Shown here one piece after another: positions 8,012 to 15,047 of a stretch of 22,285 bases of DNA. The notes below the pieces were generated by a model, which saw only the letters and a program-made list of their open reading frames with translations, made no database searches and had not been told where the DNA came from. This DNA comes from JAULZV01 sp964401885 (GTDB lineage Bacteria > Patescibacteriota > Minisyncoccia > Phycocordibacterales > JAACPR01), in NCBI GenBank assembly GCA_964401885.1, contig CAYOAC010000010.1, positions 1-22,285 on the forward strand, written 5' to 3'. Positions within the stretch are counted from its first letter, which is position 1. Each line of letters opens with the position of its first letter. The position numbers and the translations under genes are program-made.

Positions 8012-8333
8012 TGTTTCACAAGATAGTATTGTTTTGTCTGAAGAATTACCAGAAGATTATCTAGAAAAAATGAATGAATATAACCTCCATAAAGCTTCAG
8101 AGATAGCTTGGCAGCATATTGCTGTGCTTGATAAAAGAATTCAAGAAACTCAACCATTCAAATTAGTAAAAGAAAATATTGAAGAAGGTAAAAAAATAAT
8201 AATTGATTTAGTACAAGATCTTTATATTATTGCTAATATGGTTGAGCCATTTATTCCTACTGCATCTTCTCAGATAATTAAAGCCATTAAAGAACATAAA
8301 AAACCAGTGGTTCCTATATTTAATCGATTATAG
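8004..8333 (+). CDS. metG: Methionine--tRNA ligase, anticodon-binding part (frame-shifted remainder)
   Basis: Continuous with the MetG catalytic part but in another frame. The frame is open from 8004, and the first possible internal start is TTG 8034. It encodes the helical anticodon-binding domain: L-H-K-A-S-E-I-A-W-Q-H-I, then K-R-I-Q-E-T-Q-P-F-K-L matching the family's N-K-Y-I-D-E-T-x-P-W-x-L motif, and a C-terminal V-E-P-F-I-P-T-A-S motif. It ends with TAG. Joining the two parts gives about 475 residues, a short MetG without the C-terminal tRNA-binding (EMAP-like) extension. About six residues seem to be missing at the junction, where homologues usually read N-L-x-S-R-x-M. tatD follows after 11 nt. 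Confidence 0.85.
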   Translation, partial: QDNVSQDSIVLSEELPEDYLEKMNEYNLHKASEIAWQHIAVLDKRIQETQPFKLVKENIEEGKKIIIDLVQDLYIIANMVEPFIPTASSQIIKAIKEHKKPVVPIFNRL

Positions 8334-8344
8334 AAAATATTTAC

Positions 8345-9124
8345 ATGAAATACATAGACATTCATGCACACTTAGATTTCCCAGACTTTGATTTGGATAG
8401 AGAACAGGTAATTGCAGATATGAAATCTCAAAGTATTGGGTCTTTTAATATTGGAACTGGTTTGGAGAGTAGTCAAAATTCTATTTCTCTTGCAGAACAA
8501 AACGAAAATATTTGGGCAATAGTTGGTATTCATCCAATTCATGTGAATGAATCTTTAATAACTGATTTGGATTTAATCGAACCTTTAATTGGACATGAAC
8601 GTTGTGTCGGAATAGGGGAATGCGGTTTGGATTTTTTTAGGGAAGCAGATGATATGGAAAATAGAAAAATACAGTTAGCTTTTTTTGAAAAACAAATTGA
8701 ATTAGCAATAAAATACAATAAACCCCTGATGATACATTGCCGCAAAGCATATCCAGAAACTCTTGATGTCTTGGCTTCATATAAAAAAACAAACCCAGAA
8801 TTACATGCACATTTTCATTTTTTTACAGAATCTATTGATACGGCTAGAGAAATATTAGATTTAGGATATACGGTTTCTTTTACTGGAGTAATAACTTTTA
8901 TTCCTAATTATGAAGAATTGGTGAGATTCGTCCCATTAGACTCCATGATGGTAGAAACAGATTCTCCTTATGTGGCCCCAAAATCTAATCGCGGCAAGAG
9001 AAATGACCCAAGAAATGTAATTGAAATAGTTCAAAAAATATCTCAAATAAAAGAATTGCCTGAAGATGATCTATCTGAAAAATTTATAGAAAATACTCGA
9101 AAAATATTTAAAATATCCACTTAA
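8345..9124 (+). CDS. TatD-family metal-dependent hydrolase (putative DNase)
   Basis: This is a TIM-barrel amidohydrolase-superfamily enzyme related to TatD/YcfH, whose members are divalent-metal 3'-5' exonucleases or DNases. All metal-ligand motifs are present in order: H7-A-H9, G-E92-C-G-L-D, I-H131-C, H158-F-F-T (equivalent of the H-C-F-S/T-G motif) and T-D206-S-P-Y. The tail has the usual R-N-D-P motif after S-N-R-G-K-R. At 259 residues it is full length and intact. The metG-tatD order is common in bacteria, and here the gap is 11 nt with no separate promoter visible, so it probably belongs to the permease-metG unit. A cytoplasmic location is inferred, since there is no signal peptide. Confidence 0.92.
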   Translation: MKYIDIHAHLDFPDFDLDREQVIADMKSQSIGSFNIGTGLESSQNSISLAEQNENIWAIVGIHPIHVNESLITDLDLIEPLIGHERCVGIGECGLDFFREADDMENRKIQLAFFEKQIELAIKYNKPLMIHCRKAYPETLDVLASYKKTNPELHAHFHFFTESIDTAREILDLGYTVSFTGVITFIPNYEELVRFVPLDSMMVETDSPYVAPKSNRGKRNDPRNVIEIVQKISQIKELPEDDLSEKFIENTRKIFKIST

Positions 9125-9151
9125 TTTATTTCGTTCTTATTTTATATGGGT

Positions 9152-9157
9152 TATAAT
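9152..9157 (+). promoter_or_regulatory. -10 box of the first giant surface-protein gene
   Basis: A perfect TATAAT lies 6 nt before the ATG at 9164, implying a leaderless transcript. No clear -35 box is seen. Confidence 0.6.
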
Positions 9158-9163
9158 TGAGAT

Positions 9164-12100
9164 ATGAAAAAAATAATTCTGTTCGTTTTATTATTAGTTT
9201 TATTAAATTTAAATATCTATAAATCCGAAGCTTTTACACCTGCTTTTTCTCCACAATACATAGATATTGTTACATCTTCTGAAGACACACCGATATTTAA
9301 GGCAGGTGATAAGGTAGATTTAAATATATCTTTGTCTAACAATAATACTCCTTTAGAAAAGACTCAAGTAGAATATGGAATTGTTCGTGAGATTGTAAGT
9401 GGCAACACTACGGATTATGAGCCTATAAAAGTATTAAAGATAGAAAATTCTTATTCTATAGGTGGTACAAAAAAAATGAATTTCGAAATTCCCAATGTTT
9501 TGAATAAAGAAAGTGATACTTATGTTTTTTATGCTAAAATTTCTGTAATAGATGATATTGATAAAGAAAATTTCATTGTTTCTGGTAGAAATTTTAAAAT
9601 AGAAAAAGATAATTCTATTCCAATAACAAAAATATTGGGGATGAATCTTCTCCATTCAAATGGTAAAAGATTTGGATTGCTTCATGGGCCAACAATCTAC
9701 GACTTAACAAAAACAACATATAAGGGTGTTGCAAGCTCTACTTCTTTGGAAATAACACTTGAATCAAATACGGACATTATTTTAAATCCAAACATAACTT
9801 TTAATAAGTTGAGATCTGACATTTCTGTCCCAGATTTTAAACCTAATCAAATTAACGTCAAAAACGGTATAACAAATATTGTGATCCCATTACCTAAATT
9901 TGATTATGAGCCAGGGGTTTATCAAGGTGTGATGAAATTTAATAATGTAGATATCCCAGATGTTAATTTTCAATATATAATAGCCGGGGATTCAGTAACC
10001 ATTGGTCAACCTGTTTATGAATCAAATTTAAAGGAGCATACTTTCTCTTTGCCAATATACAGTACACCTGTTGATATGGATTTGAACGTTAAATTAAATG
10101 ATTTCTCCACATCAACTATTGAAAAGATGTTATCCCCAGAAGCTCTTTTTTATGATTCAGAATTTATTATTCAAGATAAAGATGGTAAAGAATTACATAA
10201 AACAAATCAATCTATTGACTTTGCAACTTCGACTTATCAATTAGTGTTATCTTCAAAAATAAATTTAAATAAAATTGATAAAATACTTATTAAAGTTAAA
10301 AATGGGGAAGGCAAGGTTATATATGAGGGTGTTAAGAATATTGATTTGCCGACAAGTGATAAATTGAGCATATTAAAAATTTCTTTATTAGTTTTGTTAT
10401 TTGTTGTATTAATTACTCTTTTAATTTTATTTAAACACAAATATTTCAGAATATTACTAACCATCTTAACTCTATTGACACTATTATTTGGTATTCAGAT
10501 TTTTACCGCAAAAGCTGGTGTTTGGTTTTTAGGTATGAACGATGGCTATTTGATTTATGAGGGAGGAGATACGACTTATGTTAGACATGGAGCATTTGCT
10601 AGTACTGGTTACTTATATAAATTTAGTACAAATATAAGAGAGACCGCTTATAGTGTTAATTCAGATTTTAAGTTTACATATTCAGCTGTTCATACTTGGT
10701 GTCATAATTATTGGGAAGGTTTGTCTACGGGTTTTTCTCTGAATAGTCAGGACGAAGCTTGGACAAATAGGGCTACAATATCTAGTCCCAACATATTGCA
10801 ATATCTATTTAATTATTACGATCCTTCGGTTAGTGACGCACTTAACTCAGACGATACATCTGGTGAATATGTCTTTTCACAAAGTGGTGATAGGTTTACT
10901 ATAAAAACAAAATACAGAACAGTTAACTTGGGCAAACCAAAGATTGGAGATAGTTTATATATCGAACGTTTAGTTTCGGAGCGACATTATAGTGATGTTA
11001 GATTTAAAGTGCCGATATTAAATATTACTAATGAAACTGTCTCAGATAGATGTGTTGATGGAAAAATAAACCATGTTGTATCTATTGGTAACGCACCGTA
11101 TGAAGTTCGGGAAATTTTAACGCCAACAACAGATGACTGTTCTGGCGTTGTGCCTTTTATTTCTACAAGTATTAGAGATGTAACAGCAACTCAAGGAAGA
11201 CTTGTTTGGGAATACAGTATCCCAAACCCGGTTCAAGAAAATTATCAAGCTCAAATTTCAACAACTTCTTTTGCAACGATATCAGAAGAGGTTGTAGGTA
11301 AGCCTATAGTAATGAATGAAAATAAAGATTCGATTACAAAGCTATTGTCTTTTGCAAAAGATACTTTTGTTAAAACTGCATTAGGTCAAACAAGTGCATC
11401 TGATACAAGAAGCGTATTGTTTTCTGGTTTGAAACCTTTAACTACATATCAAGTTAGGGCACGTGTTCATAATGGTGATAATTGGAGTTCTTGGAGTGTT
11501 CAAGAATTAAAGACAAAAGCAGAAAATGCTGGGCAACCTTGTTGCGATTTATCATATCCTTTGGGCACAATTCAAGATGACGGAACATGTAAACATAATA
11601 CTACAGGTCAGATAATAGTTGATCCATTAACAAATGCTATGTGTCAAGGATTGTTTAGTGTTGGTTGCTCTGTTAGCCCATCAAAGATTTTAAATGGAGG
11701 ATCGGCTACGTTTACGGCTGAACCCAGAAATGCACCAGGATCAGTTGATTATACCTGGTATAACAGCTATGAAGATTATGATGATGAAGGGTCTCTTGTG
11801 ACAATGACTGACGTTCTTAGCACTAATAGAATATATACTGATACTTTTACTGGTGTAAAAGATCAAAAAATCTGGGTTGAATTAGCCGCCACTTCAAATG
11901 GTGTTATAGATAGCACTTCTTGTTATGTAACCATAACAGATAATCTTACTCCAGTAGTGGTCGAACCAGTAAAAGTTAATAAATTTAAATTTGAACCAAG
12001 TTTTGTCAATAGTGGGGAAAACTGTGGAGTTTCTATTGATGTAGAAGATGTCGCTTCTTGTTCTTTGAAAAATAAGGCCGGTGTCTCTTATGGGTCATGG

Positions 12101-12268
12101 ACTTCTGATGACTTTAAAAAAATTAACGTGCCATCTATTGCTAGAGATATTCCTGTAGGAACATATATGTTGAGTTGCTCGTCTCTCGATGAGACTCCTG
12201 TAATTAAAAACTTTGGGACTGAAAAATGTATGTCTAATTCAGATATACAGGAGGGGGTAATTAATTAA
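9164..12268 (+). CDS. Giant exported surface protein A (signal peptide, central membrane hairpin, FN3, Ig-like, Cys-rich tail)
   Basis: Unknown function; probably displayed on the cell surface. It has 1034 residues. Residues 1-23 form a signal peptide (KK then a Leu/Ile core, S-E-A). Residues 24-400 are beta-rich and homologous to the same region of the 15234 protein (shared I-P-L-P-K ... P-x-V-Y-x-G-V, then F-x-Y-I-x-x-G). Two helices follow, about 404-423 and 430-448, with a basic K-H-K-Y turn. The second ends T-A-K-A at 448-451, like a signal-peptidase site. Then comes an aromatic-rich domain, a fibronectin type III-like domain (about 664-788), a Cys module, an Ig/PKD-like domain (about 835-925), and a conserved four-Cys domain ending S-N-S-D-I-Q-E-G. 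There is no LPXTG. It is transcribed alone, with its own -10 box and terminator. Confidence 0.75.
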   Translation: MKKIILFVLLLVLLNLNIYKSEAFTPAFSPQYIDIVTSSEDTPIFKAGDKVDLNISLSNNNTPLEKTQVEYGIVREIVSGNTTDYEPIKVLKIENSYSIGGTKKMNFEIPNVLNKESDTYVFYAKISVIDDIDKENFIVSGRNFKIEKDNSIPITKILGMNLLHSNGKRFGLLHGPTIYDLTKTTYKGVASSTSLEITLESNTDIILNPNITFNKLRSDISVPDFKPNQINVKNGITNIVIPLPKFDYEPGVYQGVMKFNNVDIPDVNFQYIIAGDSVTIGQPVYESNLKEHTFSLPIYSTPVDMDLNVKLNDFSTSTIEKMLSPEALFYDSEFIIQDKDGKELHKTNQSIDFATSTYQLVLSSKINLNKIDKILIKVKNGEGKVIYEGVKNIDLPTSDKLSILKISLLVLLFVVLITLLILFKHKYFRILLTILTLLTLLFGIQIFTAKAGVWFLGMNDGYLIYEGGDTTYVRHGAFASTGYLYKFSTNIRETAYSVNSDFKFTYSAVHTWCHNYWEGLSTGFSLNSQDEAWTNRATISSPNILQYLFNYYDPSVSDALNSDDTSGEYVFSQSGDRFTIKTKYRTVNLGKPKIGDSLYIERLVSERHYSDVRFKVPILNITNETVSDRCVDGKINHVVSIGNAPYEVREILTPTTDDCSGVVPFISTSIRDVTATQGRLVWEYSIPNPVQENYQAQISTTSFATISEEVVGKPIVMNENKDSITKLLSFAKDTFVKTALGQTSASDTRSVLFSGLKPLTTYQVRARVHNGDNWSSWSVQELKTKAENAGQPCCDLSYPLGTIQDDGTCKHNTTGQIIVDPLTNAMCQGLFSVGCSVSPSKILNGGSATFTAEPRNAPGSVDYTWYNSYEDYDDEGSLVTMTDVLSTNRIYTDTFTGVKDQKIWVELAATSNGVIDSTSCYVTITDNLTPVVVEPVKVNKFKFEPSFVNSGENCGVSIDVEDVASCSLKNKAGVSYGSWTSDDFKKINVPSIARDIPVGTYMLSCSSLDETPVIKNFGTEKCMSNSDIQEGVIN

Positions 12269-12271
12269 ATG

Positions 12272-12308
12272 TTAAAAAGCAGCGGCCCTACGGGCCGCTG
12301 CTTTTTAA
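12272..12308. terminator. Intrinsic terminator of surface protein A gene
   Basis: A perfect 17-bp stem (12272-12288 with 12292-12308) has a TAC loop and a T5 tract, with the core cagcggccc/gggccgctg. The same core recurs in the terminator after the paralogue (18768-18808). Confidence 0.92.
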
Positions 12309-12321
12309 TAAATAACCCTTG

Positions 12322-12327
12322 TATAAT
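12322..12327 (+). promoter_or_regulatory. -10 box of the rpsF-ssb-rpsR operon
   Basis: A perfect TATAAT in the context TGTATAATAA, 28 nt before the rpsF ATG. This would be the one leadered transcript in the window. An alternative is TAATCT (12342-12347), 8 nt before the ATG, with TTGTAT (12319-12324) 17 nt upstream of it. I cannot choose between them firmly. Confidence 0.5.
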
Positions 12328-12355
12328 AACAAAAAACGTGGTAATCTGAATCCCT

Positions 12356-12904
12356 ATGGCTAAAAAAGTAATAGAATCAGTACAAGAAGAAAGAGATGCA
12401 CAACTTTATGAGTTTGCTTTTCACCTTGTTCCAAAAATGTCGCAAGAAGACGCAGTGTCGGCATTTACTGATATAAAAAAACAAATCACTGCAACAGGTG
12501 CTACTATCAAAAATGAAAGTACACCAGCATTACTAAACCTTTCATATCACATGGATATTACAGTTGAATCTGTGAGATCAAAATATAATCAAGCATATTT
12601 TGCTTGGGTTGTTTTTGAAGCAACAGGAGATCAAATTAATGTTCTAAAAGAAGAGATCAAGCATCGAACAGATATGATTCGACATTTATTAATCACAACT
12701 AAAAACGATTCGCCAATTCAAGCATCAGATGTTGCAACTGTATTAAATGCAGATGATAGACACTCTGCCTTTGAAGAAGCTGTTGAAGAGTCTGTTGAAG
12801 AAGTAGAAGAAGTGGTTGAAATAAATGAAGAGACTTCAGAAGTTGAAGAAAAAACAGAAGAGAATAAAAAAGTAGACGAGGCAATTGATAAACTCGTTGA
12901 ATAA
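12356..12904 (+). CDS. rpsF: 30S ribosomal protein bS6 with acidic C-terminal extension
   Basis: bS6 binds bS18 on the 30S platform. The ferredoxin-like core runs from about residue 15 to 125. It includes the opening strand A-Q-L-Y-E-F-A-F-H-L, the A-Y-F-A-W-V-V-F-E-A strand and the closing I-R-H-L-L-I-T-T. About 50 extra residues follow and are almost entirely Glu and Val/Lys (EEAVEESVEEVEEVVEINEE). The total is 182 residues, against 95-135 in most bacteria. Long acidic S6 tails occur in various lineages, and their role here is unknown. The gene order rpsF-ssb-rpsR is highly conserved and supports the call. ssb starts 62 nt downstream, a rather wide gap for this operon. Confidence 0.92.
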   Translation: MAKKVIESVQEERDAQLYEFAFHLVPKMSQEDAVSAFTDIKKQITATGATIKNESTPALLNLSYHMDITVESVRSKYNQAYFAWVVFEATGDQINVLKEEIKHRTDMIRHLLITTKNDSPIQASDVATVLNADDRHSAFEEAVEESVEEVEEVVEINEETSEVEEKTEENKKVDEAIDKLVE

Positions 12905-12966
12905 TATCTAAAGGAATAATAAAGTTTTTGATTGACTATTAGTAATGACTTTGAGAACATAAATAT

Positions 12967-13440
12967 ATGTATATAAATAAAGCAATATTAATCGGGAATC
13001 TTACAAGAGACCCTGAGAAGCGAGCATTACCAAATGGAACAGTAGTTACTTCACTTAGTTTGGCAACCAATCGAGTTTGGAAAGACAAAGATGGTAACAA
13101 GCAAGAAAGTACCGATTATCATAATGTCGTAGTTTTTGGAAGACCAGCCGAAACAGCCGCACAATACCTCAAAAAAGGTCAAAGTGTATATGTAGAGGGT
13201 AGAATTCAGACACGAAGTTGGGATGATAAAGACGGAAGTAAAAAGTATCGAACTGAAATTGTTGCAGACGGTGTTCAATTCGGTCCTAAAGCTGGTGGTG
13301 CTGGTTCTTACGATGGGGGATCAAATAATTCTTCATCACAATCATCTGCCCCAAGTTCAATTCAAAGTGAGCCTGCTGATGTTGGAGGTCAAATAGATTA
13401 TCCTACTGACGATATTAACCCAGAAGATATTCCTTTCTAA
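12967..13440 (+). CDS. ssb: Single-stranded DNA-binding protein
   Basis: SSB coats single-stranded DNA during replication and repair. Residues 1-108 form the OB fold: M-Y-I-N-K-A-I-L-I-G-N-L-T-R-D-P-E at the start, then Y-H-N-V-V-V-F-G-R and G-Q-S-V-Y-V-E-G-R. Next come a Gly/Ser/Gln-rich flexible linker and the acidic tip D-D-I-N-P-E-D-I-P-F. In well-studied bacteria that tip recruits partners including RecO, which is encoded at the left end of this window. At 157 residues it is normal length. It sits between rpsF and rpsR. A TTGACT box (12932-12937) lies 17 nt before a poor -10 candidate, so an internal promoter is possible but weak. Confidence 0.96.
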   Translation: MYINKAILIGNLTRDPEKRALPNGTVVTSLSLATNRVWKDKDGNKQESTDYHNVVVFGRPAETAAQYLKKGQSVYVEGRIQTRSWDDKDGSKKYRTEIVADGVQFGPKAGGAGSYDGGSNNSSSQSSAPSSIQSEPADVGGQIDYPTDDINPEDIPF

Positions 13441-13456
13441 ACTATTATAAAAATAA

Positions 13457-13663
13457 ATGAATAACATGAGAGATTACTTTGAAGAAAATCAAATCAAACA
13501 TATTGACTATAAAGACGTTTCAGTTTTGAGCAAATTCATCAATCCTTTTGGACGAATTTTATCTCGAAAAAGAAATGGTCTTACTGCCAAAAACCAAAGA
13601 AAACTCGCAAATGCAATTAAGCGAGCAAGATTTATGGGGCTTATGCCATATGTTAGAAGTTAA
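13457..13663 (+). CDS. rpsR: 30S ribosomal protein bS18
   Basis: bS18 pairs with bS6 on the 30S platform. The family core is clear: I-D-Y-K-D-V-S-V-L-S-K-F-I, then G-R-I-L-S-R-K-R-N-G-L-T-A-K-N-Q-R-K-L-A, then A-I-K-R-A-R-F-M-G-L-M-P-Y. It is 68 residues and intact. An in-frame ATG at 13466 could be the start instead. The gene follows ssb after 16 nt and is the last gene of the operon. Transcription probably ends at the repeat-derived hairpin at 13673-13744. There is no zinc-binding Cys cluster. Confidence 0.95.
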   Translation: MNNMRDYFEENQIKHIDYKDVSVLSKFINPFGRILSRKRNGLTAKNQRKLANAIKRARFMGLMPYVRS

Positions 13664-13672
13664 GATTTAAAT

Positions 13673-13744
13673 AAAAAAGCGCGCGCCACAAGAGCACTTC
13701 TATTTTGATAAATCAAAATAAGATGCCTTCGGCCGCCTTTTTTT
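13673..13744 (+). repeat. 42-nt repeat, copy A, with terminator-like arms
   Basis: Positions 13686-13736 match copy B (15117-15167) at 48 of 51 positions. An A-run plus GC-rich left arm and a GC-rich plus T7 right arm can pair, with two bulged C residues. The interior holds a 9-bp stem tattttgat/atcaaaata separated by AA. Placed just after rpsR, it is the only candidate terminator for the rpsF operon. Confidence 0.8.
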
Positions 13745-13747
13745 ATT

Positions 13748-13756
13748 TGGTATACT
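13748..13756 (+). promoter_or_regulatory. Extended -10 promoter of the 13763 gene
   Basis: TGG plus TATACT (13751-13756), 6 nt before the ATG at 13763, directly downstream of repeat copy A's T-run. Confidence 0.6.
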
Positions 13757-13762
13757 ATATTA

Positions 13763-14128
13763 ATGAAAAAAGTTACACAAACAAAAATTGAGTCTCTTAT
13801 AAAAACAGGAATTGTTATGATAATAGGTTTATTGATTTTTAAATTTATTCCTATGGAATTATTGGGTAAAGATATAAAATTCGATGCATCTGCTCACATA
13901 ACAATTACTTTTTTTGTTCTTTATATTATTTGGTTTTTTATTGATCAAAATAAAAATTGGCATACGCCATTCTTTGTATTTTCTTTGGTTATTATTTCAA
14001 TAGTTTCTATTCAAAGAATAATGATGAATGCCCACAATGATATCGGATTGATAGGGGGTATTATAATTTCATGTGTTGCTATTTTTTATTCTCAAAAAAA
14101 GTCTTTTAAAGATAAAATTAGTTTTTAA
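13763..14128 (+). CDS. Small four-helix membrane protein, possibly a degenerate PAP2-like protein
   Basis: I do not recognise a family with certainty. It has 121 residues and four predicted membrane helices, at about 14-30, 46-61, 68-83 and 92-108. Conserved-looking polar residues sit at helix ends: D41-A-S-A-H45 and R85-I-M-M-N-A-H91-N-D93. This faintly resembles the PSGH and SRxxxxxHxxxD motifs of PAP2 phosphatases, with a plausible spacing of 40 residues between them. However, the first PAP2 motif (KxxxxxxRP) is absent and the others are altered. It has its own extended -10 box 6 nt upstream, directly after repeat copy A. It is intact and ends with TAA. Surroundings give no clue to function. 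Confidence 0.6.
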   Translation: MKKVTQTKIESLIKTGIVMIIGLLIFKFIPMELLGKDIKFDASAHITITFFVLYIIWFFIDQNKNWHTPFFVFSLVIISIVSIQRIMMNAHNDIGLIGGIIISCVAIFYSQKKSFKDKISF

Positions 14129-14215
14129 TTTATTATATTCTAACCGATTGATCGATTAGGGATTTTAACATTTCTTTATAAATATTTTATGTGTTTTGTG
14201 TAAAGTAATTAGGAA

Positions 14216-14407
14216 ATGAACATTACAACTCCGCAACAATGTATTGAACAATGGGAAAAGGATTTTCTCAAAACGGGCAATGATTCTCTTATTCCAAAAG
14301 AAGATCGGGAAAGGGTCCTACATGAAATAGACGTTTTGTATAGTGAAATGTATGAATTATTATTGTCAGTCGGTATAACCCCAGATGTAAAATCTTTCAT
14401 CAAATAA
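14216..14407 (+). CDS. Hypothetical 63-residue protein
   Basis: I do not recognise this protein. It is short, soluble and helical, with a mixed-charge amphipathic pattern (CIEQWEKDFLKTGND, then EDRERVLHEIDVLYSEMYEL). There is no membrane segment or known motif. AGGA sits 2 nt before the ATG, too close for a classical ribosome-binding site. A TGTG-TAAAGT element at 14197-14206 might be an extended -10 box. It is followed 5 nt after the stop by a strong hairpin terminator, which supports a real transcription unit. The 87 nt before it hold no other gene. Confidence 0.55.
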   Translation: MNITTPQQCIEQWEKDFLKTGNDSLIPKEDRERVLHEIDVLYSEMYELLLSVGITPDVKSFIK

Positions 14408-14412
14408 TACTT

Positions 14413-14438
14413 AAAAGGAGGGGTACACCCCTCCTTTT
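14413..14438. terminator. Bidirectional intrinsic terminator (14216 gene / efp)
   Basis: aaaaggagggg pairs with cccctcctttt (11 bp) around a TACA loop, with T-runs in both directions. It lies between the convergent 63-residue gene and efp. Confidence 0.9.
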
Positions 14439-14447
14439 TATTTTTAA

Positions 14448-15038
14448 TTATTGTTGAGTCCTTTCAACGTATATATTTTCAACTGTATTAACTACAATCA
14501 AATCTCCTTCATTCACAAATATTGGTGTTGTAATCATTGCACCTGTCTCTATTTTTACAAGTTTGTTGGCACCATTTGTTGTATTTCCTTTTACGGCAGG
14601 AGGCGCATCTACAACTTTAAACGTCATTTTGATTGGTAGAGTAATGCCAATAACGTTTTCATTATAAACAAGGGCGTCAACTTCACAATTTTCTTTTAGA
14701 TATTTGGTTGTGTCTCCAAGTAAGTCTTTTAGAAGACAAGCTCTATTGGATCTTTTGTCTTTTTCAAAAAACCAGTATTCATCTACTCCTGTTTGTCTAT
14801 TTGCCTTCACAAAAGAAAAAACATATTTTGATCTGTTTAAGTCTGCTTCTGCAACAGTATCTTGAACGTGGAAAGTTTCTTGTCTAACTGAACCATTGAT
14901 AAGATTCCTCAGTTTTGTTTGATTAACAGGTTTTCTTTGTTGTTTTCTAAAAACGTGTGCATCTAAAACTTCGTAAGGATCTCCATCTAGAACGATATAT
15001 TTTCGTTCTTTTATTTCATTATAATTTAACATTGCCAT
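14448..15038 (-). CDS. efp: Translation elongation factor P with non-canonical tip loop
   Basis: EF-P binds next to the P-site tRNA and relieves ribosome stalling at polyproline stretches. Three beta domains are visible: the N-terminal KOW-like domain (M-L-N-Y-N-E-I-K ... Y-I-V-L-D-G-D-P-Y-E-V-L), the middle OB domain, and the C-terminal domain with D-A-P-P-A-V-K-G-N-T and I-E-T-G-A-M-I-T-T-P-I-F-V-N-E-G-D. It is 196 residues from ATG 15038; ATG 15032 would give 194. Starts further upstream add an unrelated F-W-Y-N-R-L-I stretch and lie in the promoter. In E. coli the modified Lys34 sits in K-P-G-K-G; here the aligned loop reads R-K-Q-Q-R-K-P, with Gln at the Lys34 position. The gene is divergent from surface protein B and monocistronic. 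Confidence 0.93.
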   Translation of the reverse strand: MAMLNYNEIKERKYIVLDGDPYEVLDAHVFRKQQRKPVNQTKLRNLINGSVRQETFHVQDTVAEADLNRSKYVFSFVKANRQTGVDEYWFFEKDKRSNRACLLKDLLGDTTKYLKENCEVDALVYNENVIGITLPIKMTFKVVDAPPAVKGNTTNGANKLVKIETGAMITTPIFVNEGDLIVVNTVENIYVERTQQ

Positions 15039-15047
15039 AATTAGTCG

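Noticed and set aside
12328..12355. S6:S18-binding leader RNA upstream of rpsF
   Set aside because: The leader is at most about 22-28 nt and I see no hairpin with the expected CCG bulge.
12699..12960. Minus-strand frames opposite the rpsF tail
   Set aside because: They encode Ser- or Leu-rich low-complexity strings that mirror the repetitive Glu codons of the S6 tail.
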